DNA of 64,000 nucleotides from Allodiplogaster sudhausi (lineage: Eukaryota; Nematoda; Chromadorea; Rhabditida; Diplogasteridae). Where the stretch lies: assembly GCA_945643635.1 (NCBI GenBank), contig CALZFC010000145.1, positions 292,501 through 356,500 on the forward strand, given 5' to 3'. Position 1 is the stretch's first letter. Each line of letters begins with the position of its first letter. The notes under the pieces were generated by a model. It had not been told where the DNA came from. It searched no databases and worked only from the letters and a program-made list of their open reading frames with translations. Below are positions 23,913-33,900 of this stretch, piece by piece. Position numbers and translations under genes: made by a program.

Positions 23913-24429
23913 TCTCTCCTATGTCCCTCTCTCATCTCTCCATCCCCTTCTCTCTTCGATCCTCCCATCCATCAACTCTCCGAAATATAGACTTGGTGGC
24001 TCATGTCGATCAGACAATAACACAACTAATTCCATACACCGAATTGCAAGCCCTTGGAGAAGTTAATATTTACACATACATTGATTGTGACCGAGAAAAC
24101 GCTACGGAATGCTTCGGGAAAACATTTTGTGAAATTTCATAGTAGAAATACAAGTTGATGCAGAAGTGGGAATGGACCGACCGGCCCTCAGGGCTGGCCG
24201 GGACCACATTCCCAATGCCCCCACAAGAACACACCAAAAGATACGGTATTTGACACCAAAAATCGTTTAAAAAAAATCAGGCTAAATGGAGTATTTTGCG
24301 TGTAAAATTTCTCTTCTAACTTTGTTTTTTTTTTCGAGAATGCTTCCTCTTTAATGAGAGACGACGACGGTCTCTCTTGCCATCGCCTATAATTCAGGCA
24401 TATGTTACTTTTTTTGACTAGCATTTCGC
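23913..24429. other. intergenic
   Basis: No gene is seen. An imperfect hairpin (GGGAATG...CATTCCC) lies at 24169-24215 around a GGCCGG-rich core. Confidence 0.5.
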
Positions 24430-25768
24430 ATGGTGGATCCAGCCTCGGTTGCGGCAGCCTTCCTCCAGTCACTTCTAGCTGCCCGTCACGTTAGGTTTCT
24501 AGATTTCTCTCTCCCTCTCTATCTTCTCTCTCTTTCTTTCTGTCTCCCTCTTTCTCTTGTTCTCTCACCCATTTTCCATCCTAGACATAATCACAGCTTT
24601 TCCTTCCTTCTCTATGTACATTGCTTACTCTTTTTCAGCGACTCTGTTGAGAAAACAAAACGTATTACTTATCCGGCATTTTGTACCATAATGTCCATCT
24701 TCTGCCAAGATATTCCTGTGCTCCGGGAGAGAATAAAAGCGTTGAGCACGTGCTTCATCATGTTCGGCCGCCAAGAAAACTCTCTTGCTCACTTGCACTC
24801 TCTCTCTCTCTCTCTTTCTTTCTTACTTACTTTCTTTCTTTCTCTCGATCTCTTTCTCTGCTCTTTCTGTCTCTTTCTCCAAAGAGCTCTTAGCTTTCCG
24901 ATCTCTCACCTTCATGTCATCACTGGATTATATCGTTGTAGTGGATTCCCTTTCATTCTTTTCAGCAGTCAGCCTCCCTCCACTCGCAGCCAGTCTCGCA
25001 ACAGCGTCGATAACGAGATCATAAGGCATGTTGAAAGTCTCTTTTTCTAATGACCTCTTCGCTTTCCGATCTCTCACCTTCTTCTCATCAATGGATTATG
25101 TCATTGTAGTATTTCCCTTTCATTCTTTTCAGAAGTCAGCCTTCCTCCCCTCGCAGCCAGTCTCGCAGCAGCGTCGATAACGAGATCATCAGGCATGTTG
25201 AAAGTATCTTTTTCTAGTGACCTCTTCACTTTTCGATCTCTCACCTTCTTCTCATCAATGGATTATGTCATTGTAGTATTTCCCTTTCATTCTTTTCAGA
25301 AGTCAGCCTTCCTCCCCTCGCAGCCAGTCTCGCAGCAGCGTCGATAACGAGATCATCAGGCATGTTGAAAGTCTCTTTTTCTAGTGACCTCTTCGCTTTC
25401 CGATCTCTCACCTTCTTCTCATCAATGGATTATGTCATTGTAGTATTTCCCTTTCATTCTTTTCAGAAGTCAGCCTTCCTCCCCTCGCAGCCAGTCTCGC
25501 AACAGCGTCGATAACGAGATCATCAGGCATGTTGAAAGCAAAAAGGTACCGTACCCTTCTCGGGGCTACCGTAATATGTAGAAAATGGAAATAGAGCATT
25601 AATAAGCTTATTTTCTCAGGACGATGGAAAGGCTATGGCTCTTATTTACATCCTCATCGGCATTTTCAATATTTTCGTACTGCCACTTATCTGGGGCGAG
25701 ATCATCGGCGCAGTGCGAGCCTTCCACTCTTTCTCTCTGTTCTCTGCCTTCTCTCTCGCACTCTGTCA

Positions 25769-25806
<38 letters not shown>

Positions 25807-26742
25807 CTCTGTCTTCTCGATCCCCTCCTTTCTAGATTTACATCGTCCCTGCCTTGCTGGCCTTCTTCGGATTCTCCCGAAGGCGCTCTTTCCTGCTTCC
25901 TCCGCTCATGCTCGTTGCAGTGAGGAGTCTTTCTTTTCCAAGCTTGTAAATACTGAGAGAAAAGAGAGAGAGAAGGAGAGGGAAGAGAGAACGAGAGAAT
26001 TCCTGTCTGATTCGAATTGCATGCCAGATTGCGGACTGCGCCTTCGTCGGCCTCCGTCTCTGCCTTCTTTTCGTCGCGGCGATTCGTGGCGAACTTTTCC
26101 TTTTCAACTACATCGTAAAGGTCATTTCGCTGAAAGATTTAATTAATGCTTAATTTATTTCGTTTTTATATTTCAGAGTTTCTTTCCTTTCATTTTTCAG
26201 CTTGATCCGTTCTGCGCTGTCGTGGCCATGATTTTCTCGAATGATGGTTAGTTCGATGCAATCTTTTTCTTTCAGTTAAAATATATTCTTTTCCCACTTT
26301 TTTTTTACAAAGTTAATATCGAAAAAAGTGGATGATGTGTTATTTAAATGAAATACAGTAATAGTCTTCGTCATTGGGATCATCTGTGACTTATTCAATC
26401 TTATCTTCTCCGCCGTTTACTTCACCATCGCCAAGGACGCATATCTGCAGGTCAGGAGGTTAGTATCATTCGTTCTTTTTGTTACTCACCACTTATCATT
26501 CAGGGTTAAGGCGCGTAACTTTCATTTTTTTTTCGTATAACGGATCGTTAGTTGCATATATTCTTACGTGTTTGTTTGGCAGGGAACTCGAGGACGCGGC
26601 CAACCAAACCGAAGAAGGCGCTGACAGTGAGCGGCGCTCTCTTCTTTCTTATCGTCCTGCTCTCGAGTGCACCTGGAATGAGGTCATCAGACATTTTGAA
26701 AGCAAAAAGATACCGTACCCTTCCTCCTTGGGTCTACCGTAA
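24430..26742 (+). CDS. four-helix membrane protein, gene A
   Basis: The downstream exons are clear: 25620-25712, 25836-25919, 26028-26120, 26201-26246, 26359-26458 and 26583-26742. They encode hydrophobic blocks (ALIYILIGIFNIFVLPLIWG, IYIVPALLAFFGF, VGLRLCLLFVAA, VIVFVIGIICDLFNLIFSA) consistent with about four membrane spans. The 5' exons are less certain: 24430-24494 (MVDPASVAAAFLQ), 24639 to about 24760 (MSIFCQDIPVLRER), and the final copy of a 167-bp repeat ending at 25547 (NEIIRHVESKK). No family is recognised; topology resembles small tetraspan proteins. The last exon runs from NQTEEGADSERR into a VIRHFESKK segment homologous to the 5' exon of the repeat, so it appears fused to the start of gene B. 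Confidence 0.65.
24885..25547 (+). repeat. 4 x 167 bp tandem repeat carrying an exon and its acceptor
   Basis: Units begin near 24885, 25052, 25219 and 25386. Each contains CCGATCTCTCACC, a TTCTTTTCAG acceptor, and a roughly 80-bp exon that can encode SRSSVDNEIIRH. Units 2-4 are nearly identical, unit 1 is more diverged. In units 1-3 the exon runs into TCTTTTTCTAG/TAA. Only the last has the AAAAAG|GTACCG donor needed to join the first membrane exon in frame. The array lies wholly within gene A. Confidence 0.9.
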
Positions 26743-26788
26743 TCCGTAGGAAAAAGGAAATAAGTCATTAATAAGCTTATTTTTTCAG

Positions 26789-26939
26789 AGATGCGGAGAG
26801 GGTGTGGCTGTTGTGTTCATCTTCATCGGCATTTTCAATATTCTCATGCTGCCAATTGCATGGGGCGCCGTCATCGGCGCAGTGCGAATCTTCAACTCTT
26901 TCTGTCTCTTCTCTGCTTTCTCTCTTCCTCATCTCTCTT

Positions 26940-26970
<31 letters not shown>

Positions 26971-28257
26971 TTTCTTTCTCTCTTGCTCTCTCCTCTCTCT
27001 CTCTCTCTCGTTCTCTCTCTATTTCTCTTTCTCTCTCTTCTCTGCCTTCTCTCTCTCTCCTTCTCTCTCTCGGTCTCTCTCTGTCTCTCTGTGTTTTCTC
27101 CATTCCCTCTTTACCAGATTTACATCGTCCCTGCTTTGCTGGCCTACCGTGAAATCAAGCATCTTCGCTCCGCCCGGCTTATTCCGTTCGTGATCACTAC
27201 AGTCAGGAGTCTTTATATTCCATGCTTGGAAATATTGAGAGAGAAAGATGGAATTCCAATCTGATATGAATTGCTTGCCAGTTCGCGGACTGCGCCTTCG
27301 TCGTCCTCCGTCTCTGCCTTCTGTTCGTTGCTGGTCACAAACTTTTCCCTTTCGAGTACATCGTGAAGGTCACTTCGCTGAAAGACTTAATGAATGCTTA
27401 AATGGATTCGTTTTTTCCATGTCTTCGTTTCTTTCCATCCATTTTCAGATTGATCCGTTCTGCGCTCTCGCGGCCATGCTTTTCTCGAATGAGGGTTGGT
27501 CGGTTGCAATCTTTTTCTCTCTTTCAAATAAAGCATGCTCTTTTCTCGTTCTTTAACAAAGTTAATATCGACAAAATGGATAATGAAATTAAGTACAGGA
27601 ATAATCTTCGTCATCGGGGCCGTCTGTGGCTTCCCCAATCTTTTTTTCTCCATCGGGTTCTGCTCCATCTTCCGTGACTCCTATCGAATTGTCAAGTCAG
27701 TACCACTCTTTCTTTTGTAGATCACACCTAATCATTCTGACGGGCAAAGTAACTTTCATTCCTTCATGTCCGCATAAAAGATCAATTAGAAATTACTATT
27801 AATTGCATATATTCTTACGTGTTGCTATAACAGGGAGGAAGAGCCCCGATTCCGACGCCGAAGTTTTAGCGATGATTTCGAGGGTGGGGGCTACCAATTC
27901 GGAGAAGGTTATGACTATGAGAACACGAACAACGAATCAGGAGAAGGTTATGACTATGAGAACACGAACAACCAATCCGGAGAAGGTTGTGACTACGAGA
28001 ACACGAACAACCAATCCGGAGAAGGTTGTGACTACGAGAACACGAACAACCAATCCGGAGAAGGTTATGATGATGAGAAGAACAACCAATCCGGAGAAGG
28101 TTATGACTATGAGAACACGAACAACCAATCCGGAGAAGGTTGTGACTACGAGAACACGAACAACCAATCCGGAGAAGGTTATGATGATGAGAACAAGGGC
28201 AACCAAGTCCAAGAAGATGCTAACAATAAGCGGCGCTTCTTTGGTTATAGACCCTAG
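26789..28257 (+). CDS. four-helix membrane protein, gene B, repeat tail
   Basis: Exons 26789-26881, 27118-27201, 27282-27368, 27449-27494, 27599-27695 and 27834-28257 splice in frame to 276 codons and parallel gene A exon by exon. Membrane blocks include AVVFIFIGIFNILMLPIAWG, IYIVPALLA, FVVLRLCLLFVAGHKLF and IIFVIGAVCGFPNLFFSIGF. The C-terminal tail, which gene A lacks, is a tandem array of a 13-residue unit (ENTNNQSGEGYDY), followed by NNKRRFFGYRP. No start codon or N-terminal exon with a working donor was found: the equivalent of gene A's VESKK exon at 26730 reads AAAAAGATACCG, without GT. Gene B may therefore depend on an unseen 5' exon, be spliced from gene A, or be untranslated. Confidence 0.6.
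27905..28205 (+). repeat. 39-bp coding minisatellite
   Basis: About seven units of GAGAACACGAACAACCAATC plus GGAGAAGGTTATGACTAT, one of them shortened by six bases. All keep the gene B frame; TATGAC/TGTGAC variants alternate between units. Confidence 0.9.
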
Positions 28258-28553
28258 ATTCCTTGTTCCATGTCAACCCTTTTTTGCCCTCATTGTCAGT
28301 AATATTGGATATGCAATGTACATACGTGACCACACTTGTTCTTTAGTGCCTTAACGAAATCTTGCTCAATGTGTTATTTCTTTGTTTTGTTCTACCATCC
28401 ACTCATGCATTTTTTCCAGTGCCTTTTTGAAAGCTTCCACAAGTTGTAATAAAAATTGCTCAGCAAACACTGTTGTCGATTTGCCGCGCCGGTTTACATA
28501 ATAAATTTATGTAAATAGACATATAGGATGTCTGGAGTTGCGCGAGCTACATA

Positions 28554-29461
28554 CAGTACCGTCCAACATTGTTGGGTCCGAAATTAATCCGATTAATTAA
28601 ATTAATTTAAATAATTCAAACTGGAATTGCGAAGTGCTGAGGACATGCCGTGCGATTTCGTCGGAGGGTTTTATGTCTTTTTTCATTGCGCATAACCCTA
28701 GAAAAACCGTTTTTCAAAATATGCCGAAATGACAAAGATCTGACAATTTTTCAATGCTACGCTGTTTAGCGGAATTTTTTACGTGGTGTTCGGCTGAGAA
28801 AGCAGCTGGCTGAATACAGCAGCCAAACTACAAACAACAAATTAGAGTGAAATTTTCTAGGCACTTCTTATTTTGTTCGAGTTTCTTCCTTTGTTTTGCT
28901 TGAGTTTCTTATCATATTTGGGTATAAATGACAAGAAAAATGGAAAATAACATTTTCTGTAGCGAGCAAAAATTTTGCTCCCGCAGAGCATCGAACACCG
29001 GACCTTGAGATTCCCAGCCAAACGCTGTCGCAATACACCACACGCAACTTGGAAGAAATGGAATATACCTTTACTAGCACATTGTCCGCAGCCTCACCAA
29101 CGAAGCGTGGAGGATGACGAATCAAGGGGCTTGTCTGGTTAATTTTTGCAAAGAGTAGACCTCCCAACGCACTGCAACGCTTTTCATTGAAACAAGTTGA
29201 CAATCTCTGCCATCGACCTCTCTCTCTTCACTGTCTCTCTCATTCTCTCCCTCTCTCTCCCTCTCTTTACTGTCTCTCTCATTCTCTCCCTCTCTTTACT
29301 GTCTCTCTCATTCTCTCCCTCTCTTTACTGTCTCTCTCATTCTCTCCCTCTCTTTACTGTCTCTCTCTTTCTCTCTCGTTCACACATACTCTCACTCTCC
29401 CTTTCTCTCTCTCTATCTCTCTCACTTTTTCAATCTATCCCCTCCTCTCTTTCTCAGTTGT

Positions 29462-29506
<45 letters not shown>

Positions 29507-30136
29507 TTCAATACATCTCTCTCATGGTCTTGTTTTATCTCTCTCCTACTCCCCCTCTATCTCATGTTATTTCGATCTTCTTCATTCCAAGAGATTACTG
29601 TTTCGGGTCCGGATAGAAAAGGTACATTCTTCCTTTGTCAAGTTGCGTGTGGTGTATTGCGACAGCGTTTGGCTGGGAATCTCAAGGTCCGGTGTTCGAT
29701 GCTCTGCGGTAGCAAAATTTTTGCTCGCTACAGAAAATGTTATTTTCCATTTTTCTTGTCATTTATACCCAAATATGATAAGAAACTCAAGCAAAACAAA
29801 GGAAGAAACTCAAACAAAATAAGAAGTGCCTAGAAAATTTCACTCTAATTTGTTGTTTGTAGTTTGGCTGCTGTATTCAGCCAGCTGCTTTCTCATCCGA
29901 ACACCACGTAAAAAATTCCGCTAAACAGCGTAGCATTGAAAAATTGTCAGATCTTTGTCATTTCGGCATATTTTGAAAAACGGTTTTTCTAGGATGACGC
30001 GCAATGAAAAAAGACATAAAACTCTCCGACGAAATCTCACGGCATGTCCTCAGCACTTCGCAATTCCAGTTTGAATTATTTAAATTAATTTAATTAATCG
30101 GATTAATTTCGGACCCAACAATGTTGGACGGCACTG
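28554..30136. mobile_element. fold-back transposon 1 (TA target, long inverted repeats)
   Basis: The ends CAGTACCGTCCAACATTG and its complement at 30119-30136 are flanked by TA (28552-28553 and 30137-30138), the Tc1/mariner signature. The inverted repeats are long, about 500 bp each (28554 to about 29075 and about 29615 to 30136). They enclose a loop dominated by (CT)n. No transposase is encoded, so it is non-autonomous. Each arm carries a tRNA-like module. The homologous duplicated segment at about 5980-5990 lacks the element, which gives the empty site. Confidence 0.85.
29642..29709 (+). ncRNA. tRNA-like module in fold-back element 1
   Basis: GTGTGGTGTATTGCG (A-box-like) is followed by GGTCCGGTGTTCGATGC (B-box/T-arm-like) at tRNA spacing. 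An inverted copy lies in the other arm at about 28982-29049. It is not a plausible functional tRNA, since the T-arm is mismatched. Confidence 0.45.
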
Positions 30137-30172
30137 TATAATGGCAAAACAATGACAGTGATCTCGAATTTT

Positions 30173-30340
30173 ATTAACGACTATAGTGGCTGGGCAGCCA
30201 GTGTTTCCGAGTGCAAGTCGGGCGTGAACGTCGACAGCATATTCAGCTGCGGATTCGATACAGACAGCGGGGTCCGGGGCACTCAGAAGGCAAGCAGAGG
30301 GCGGAGAAGGTGGACGGCTCGGAGTGACCTCTTGGCAACG
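30173..30340. pseudogene. rpn-1 exon fragment (copy 3)
   Basis: The block around TTCAGCTGCGGATTCGA at 30241 and the GGTGGACGGCTC at 30309 match the rpn-1 exon at 32545-32749, with much of the exon replaced or deleted. The upstream CGACTATAGTGGCTGGGCAG matches 6034-6054, so copies 2 and 3 descend from one duplicated segment. Confidence 0.65.
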
Positions 30341-30950
30341 TGGAGAGCTCGCTCGCCTCTCACCACGAACTCTGCTGCCCCGAGGGCCTTGGGGGGCAGG
30401 ATTACATCTTCTTGTACGAGAGAAAGAGAAGGATAAAGATAAAAAAAGGAGATAGGAAAGTACTATGACTAGGTGGGCATTAATTGGTAATAGTTCTCTG
30501 TGTAGCTTCCAACAGGTTCAAGACGCTTACGATCATCCATTTACCATCATGCTTGTGATCAACCGTCCCGGCAGGCACTTTCCAAAATTGCATCTAGTCG
30601 ACACAATCATTGCACGACCATTGAACGCAACCAGTTGAGCTCTTAAATGGTGGAGAAGAAAGTGGTGCGGCTATACAAGTGCATGAAGGTCGATGTCCGA
30701 TTCATTTATAACCTTCTCGAAGTCCATCAATACATCTTACTTTCCATTCGTTTACATGGAATAAGATAAAAAGCAAAAGCACAGCGGATTGAAGGAATCA
30801 GAGAACAAATATCAAATAATAATTAGAACAAAATGAGACCGTAAAGATCCACCGCTTTAAACACAGAGATATATTCGAATAATTTAGGCATTGACAAACA
30901 TTCATTCTTGAGGTGGAGATATCTCGTCAGGGGGGAACGGGGCTGGCTGC
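30341..30950. other. region 3' of rpn-1
   Basis: A GC-rich piece to 30430 is followed by AT-rich sequence. No gene is seen. It includes the 3' UTR of rpn-1, on the minus strand. Confidence 0.5.
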
Positions 30951-33900
30951 TTAAGTGGTTTTCTTGCCGAGGGCGGGAGTTCCTTCGTAGTCGGGGTTCT
31001 TGATGAGGATGACGAGTCCCTCGAGGTAGGGCGAGAGGGAGAGGAACTCGTCCGTGGCCAGCTCGGCTCGCTCTCCGTACGCGAGGAGCACTGGAGTCTT
31101 GTGGGTCTGGAAGCCCGTGATGGTCTTGGGCCGGCCGGCCTGCGCAACAACGTCCACCGCTTGGCCAACTCGCACCGGCACGTTCACCTACAGTGAGAAC
31201 AGATTATTATTTTGATATAAATACATATACAAAACTTAAGCATCATCTTTTACTCTTTAGCAGTGCTGCTCTATTTATGACTCATTAGTAATGTATTCCT
31301 TCGAAACTGTCTGCTACAATCCCTTCTTCCCGAGACTCTTGAACTGACAGTACTCTCCTCCTATTCCTTACTTCTTTCTCCTCAACATTCCCATCAACTC
31401 GAAGATACCCCAACCACGGATTTAACGTTATTCTAATAAGAGTATCAATTTATTCATCTCTAACATCCCTAAATCTCTTTTCCTCATCCCCTCCAGACCT
31501 GCTTGAGTTCCTTGTTCTCGTCCTCAACCAGAGTCACGAGCATCCTTGGCTGCATGGCCAGCACCAGCGTGTACAGGAGATAGTGTTGCCTGTTATTAAG
31601 AACCTGCAAGCGGAGGATCAGGCATATTTTACACATATAAGTGAAAATTTTCAAAAAATTAAAACATCCATTAAGTTATCGCCTTCCTCATATTTTTCTG
31701 AGATAATTTCGTCAAAATCCATCCAAGGAATTCTTCAAACTTTCTCAGCTTCCTTTAATGTGTAAGTCCATGCGTCTATTAGATCTTCTTCTCCTGGCCG
31801 AATAAAACTCCTCGCAAACAACAACTTCCATATAACAGTAAGATTCTTACTTCCAAATCACGAGAAAAAAGCTACTGTCGACTGGACAGACCTACACTGA
31901 TTTTGGCACCCCCAAAGACCTACCCACCATGTTTTTAAAGGAGATTTAGGCAGAAACAGCTAACAATCAGCCGCCCTAGACCCAATTAGTTCGTCCCCAC
32001 ACAATTCTTTTGGGTCCTCGAAGTGGCTTTTATTCTCTGTTCGAAATACAACTCTCTAGTACGGAGAGAGAAAAAGTATCTTACCGAGTTGTTGGCATCG
32101 AGGAACGCATAGCAGACGGTGAGGAGACCAGCGAGGGCGGACGGAGAGAGCACCTGGCGGTCAGAGTGCCAGGGAGACAGAGTCATTGTTCCCTTGGCCA
32201 AGTGGGTCAGACCCTGTGTCAGACGAACCAGCATCAGGGAGACCTGGAATCGGGAGTGGGTCACTGGGGAGAGTGAGGGAGAAATTAAGAGAGGTGAACG
32301 ATAAGGGAGGAGGAGAGACAAGCAGGAAAGAGAAGCGTGAGAGAAGTGAGAGGGAGAGCAAGAGAAAAAGACAAAAGGAAGAAGACCGTTAAAATGCGTT
32401 GACTAGAGCATATAATAACTATCATCTATTATGCCAACCGTTCGAATAATGAACATCATATCAAATATATAGTGATCGACCTCCTGGTCTCTTTACTCCC
32501 CCCTCCCAATTTGACAAATTGCCAAAGACCTTCCACCGCCTGACCTGGTCCTTGTGATGGAAAGAGGCGAGTTGCCTGAGCATGGCGACGAGCCTGGCGT
32601 TGTTGGTGCCGGCGCCGACCAAGCCGAGCGAGAAGATCGCGGAGTGCGCGGTGGGGCCATCCGAGTCGTGCGAGAACTTCGAGAGGGTCTCCAGGATGTT
32701 CAGCTGCGGATTCGAGACCGAGAGGAGGGCCAGGGCCAGGGGGACGGCTCTGACAATGAGGAGAAGGCAAGATGATTACCAGGAAGGTCACGACTAATGC
32801 AATTATACATGTGATATCCACTACACCTCCCCGTTCGGCTGGATCCTTAACAGTGGCTTTTATTCTCTGTTTTTCTCTCTCTCTCACTTCCACCGTTTAT
32901 CCATCTCACATCCTTTCAACTGATCTCTCCCTCTCCCGTGAGTGCTTGCTCATCTAGATACCTCTGCATCCCCATGTTGTCAAGGATGACATCTCTCAGT
33001 TCCCCATTTATCTCAGCCCCAGACTTCTGATAGTACGTATTATTTCAGTTCATTTCTACTCTCTGTATCTCGTTCTCCTATCCTACTCTTCCTCATGCTT
33101 TCTCCCTCTCTCTCTCTCTCTCTCCTTCCCTCCCTCTCTCTCTCTCTTTCTCTCTCTCTCTCCACTCACCTTCTGATAACGGGTTCTCCGTATCGGATGA
33201 GATGGCCGAACATGCGAATGGCCATCTGCGAGCCGACGTCGTCTCCCATGGCGATGAGTCCGATGCCGAGGACGGCCACTGCCTGCTGGGAGGACAAGTC
33301 TGGCTTGCCGCTGTCGCCGCCCGCGCTCGCCGCGGCATCCTGCTCAATTATGCAGTTTCCAACAAGTCAGATATTTTTTTAAAGCATTAATTTTTTAAAG
33401 CTATTTCTTCGTCATAACTCTTATTTACATGGAAACCTTGTAAATAACTTGAGTAGTCCTGACAGTATTGTTCCTAATATGGATGGATGACTAAATGCTG
33501 CTTACCTTCTTTCCCTTGGTGTCCGGAGTCTCAAAGTGTTCGGAGCAGAGATGGAGCAGCTGCTGTATCTTGAGTACGTTGCCAGTGCCCGCGTAGGCGC
33601 AGACGTCGATGAGAGTGGAGACCATGGCTCCGAAGGCGCCGGGCATGCAACGCGCACTCTCCACCATCACCTCGCTCTTGTCTTCGCTGCCTTCAATGCT
33701 AACAAGTTATTTAGATTCTAGACTTAGACCTATTTCGATACAGATCTATTTAGTTTAGATTTAGACTTTTTTTTACGATATAGACCCACTTAGATTTTGA
33801 CCTATTTTCATTCGCCTACTTTACTTTTTCGTTCGAATATCAACCAAGGTAGATAATAACTAAGGTTTACATTTTATCCTCAATTTGTTTTCTTTTTACT

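Noticed and set aside
24169..24215. Hairpin GGGAATG...CATTCCC as a terminator or small RNA
   Set aside because: It is short and imperfect, with no conserved partner; nothing beyond chance can be argued.
24910..25540. CRISPR-like or satellite array
   Set aside because: Units are directly adjacent 167-bp copies of an exon with its intron, without spacers; the context is a eukaryotic gene.
32554..32797. Plus-strand open frames over the rpn-1 exon
   Set aside because: Antisense shadows of the conserved rpn-1 exon; the same shadow frames reappear in the fragment at 6.1 kb for that reason.
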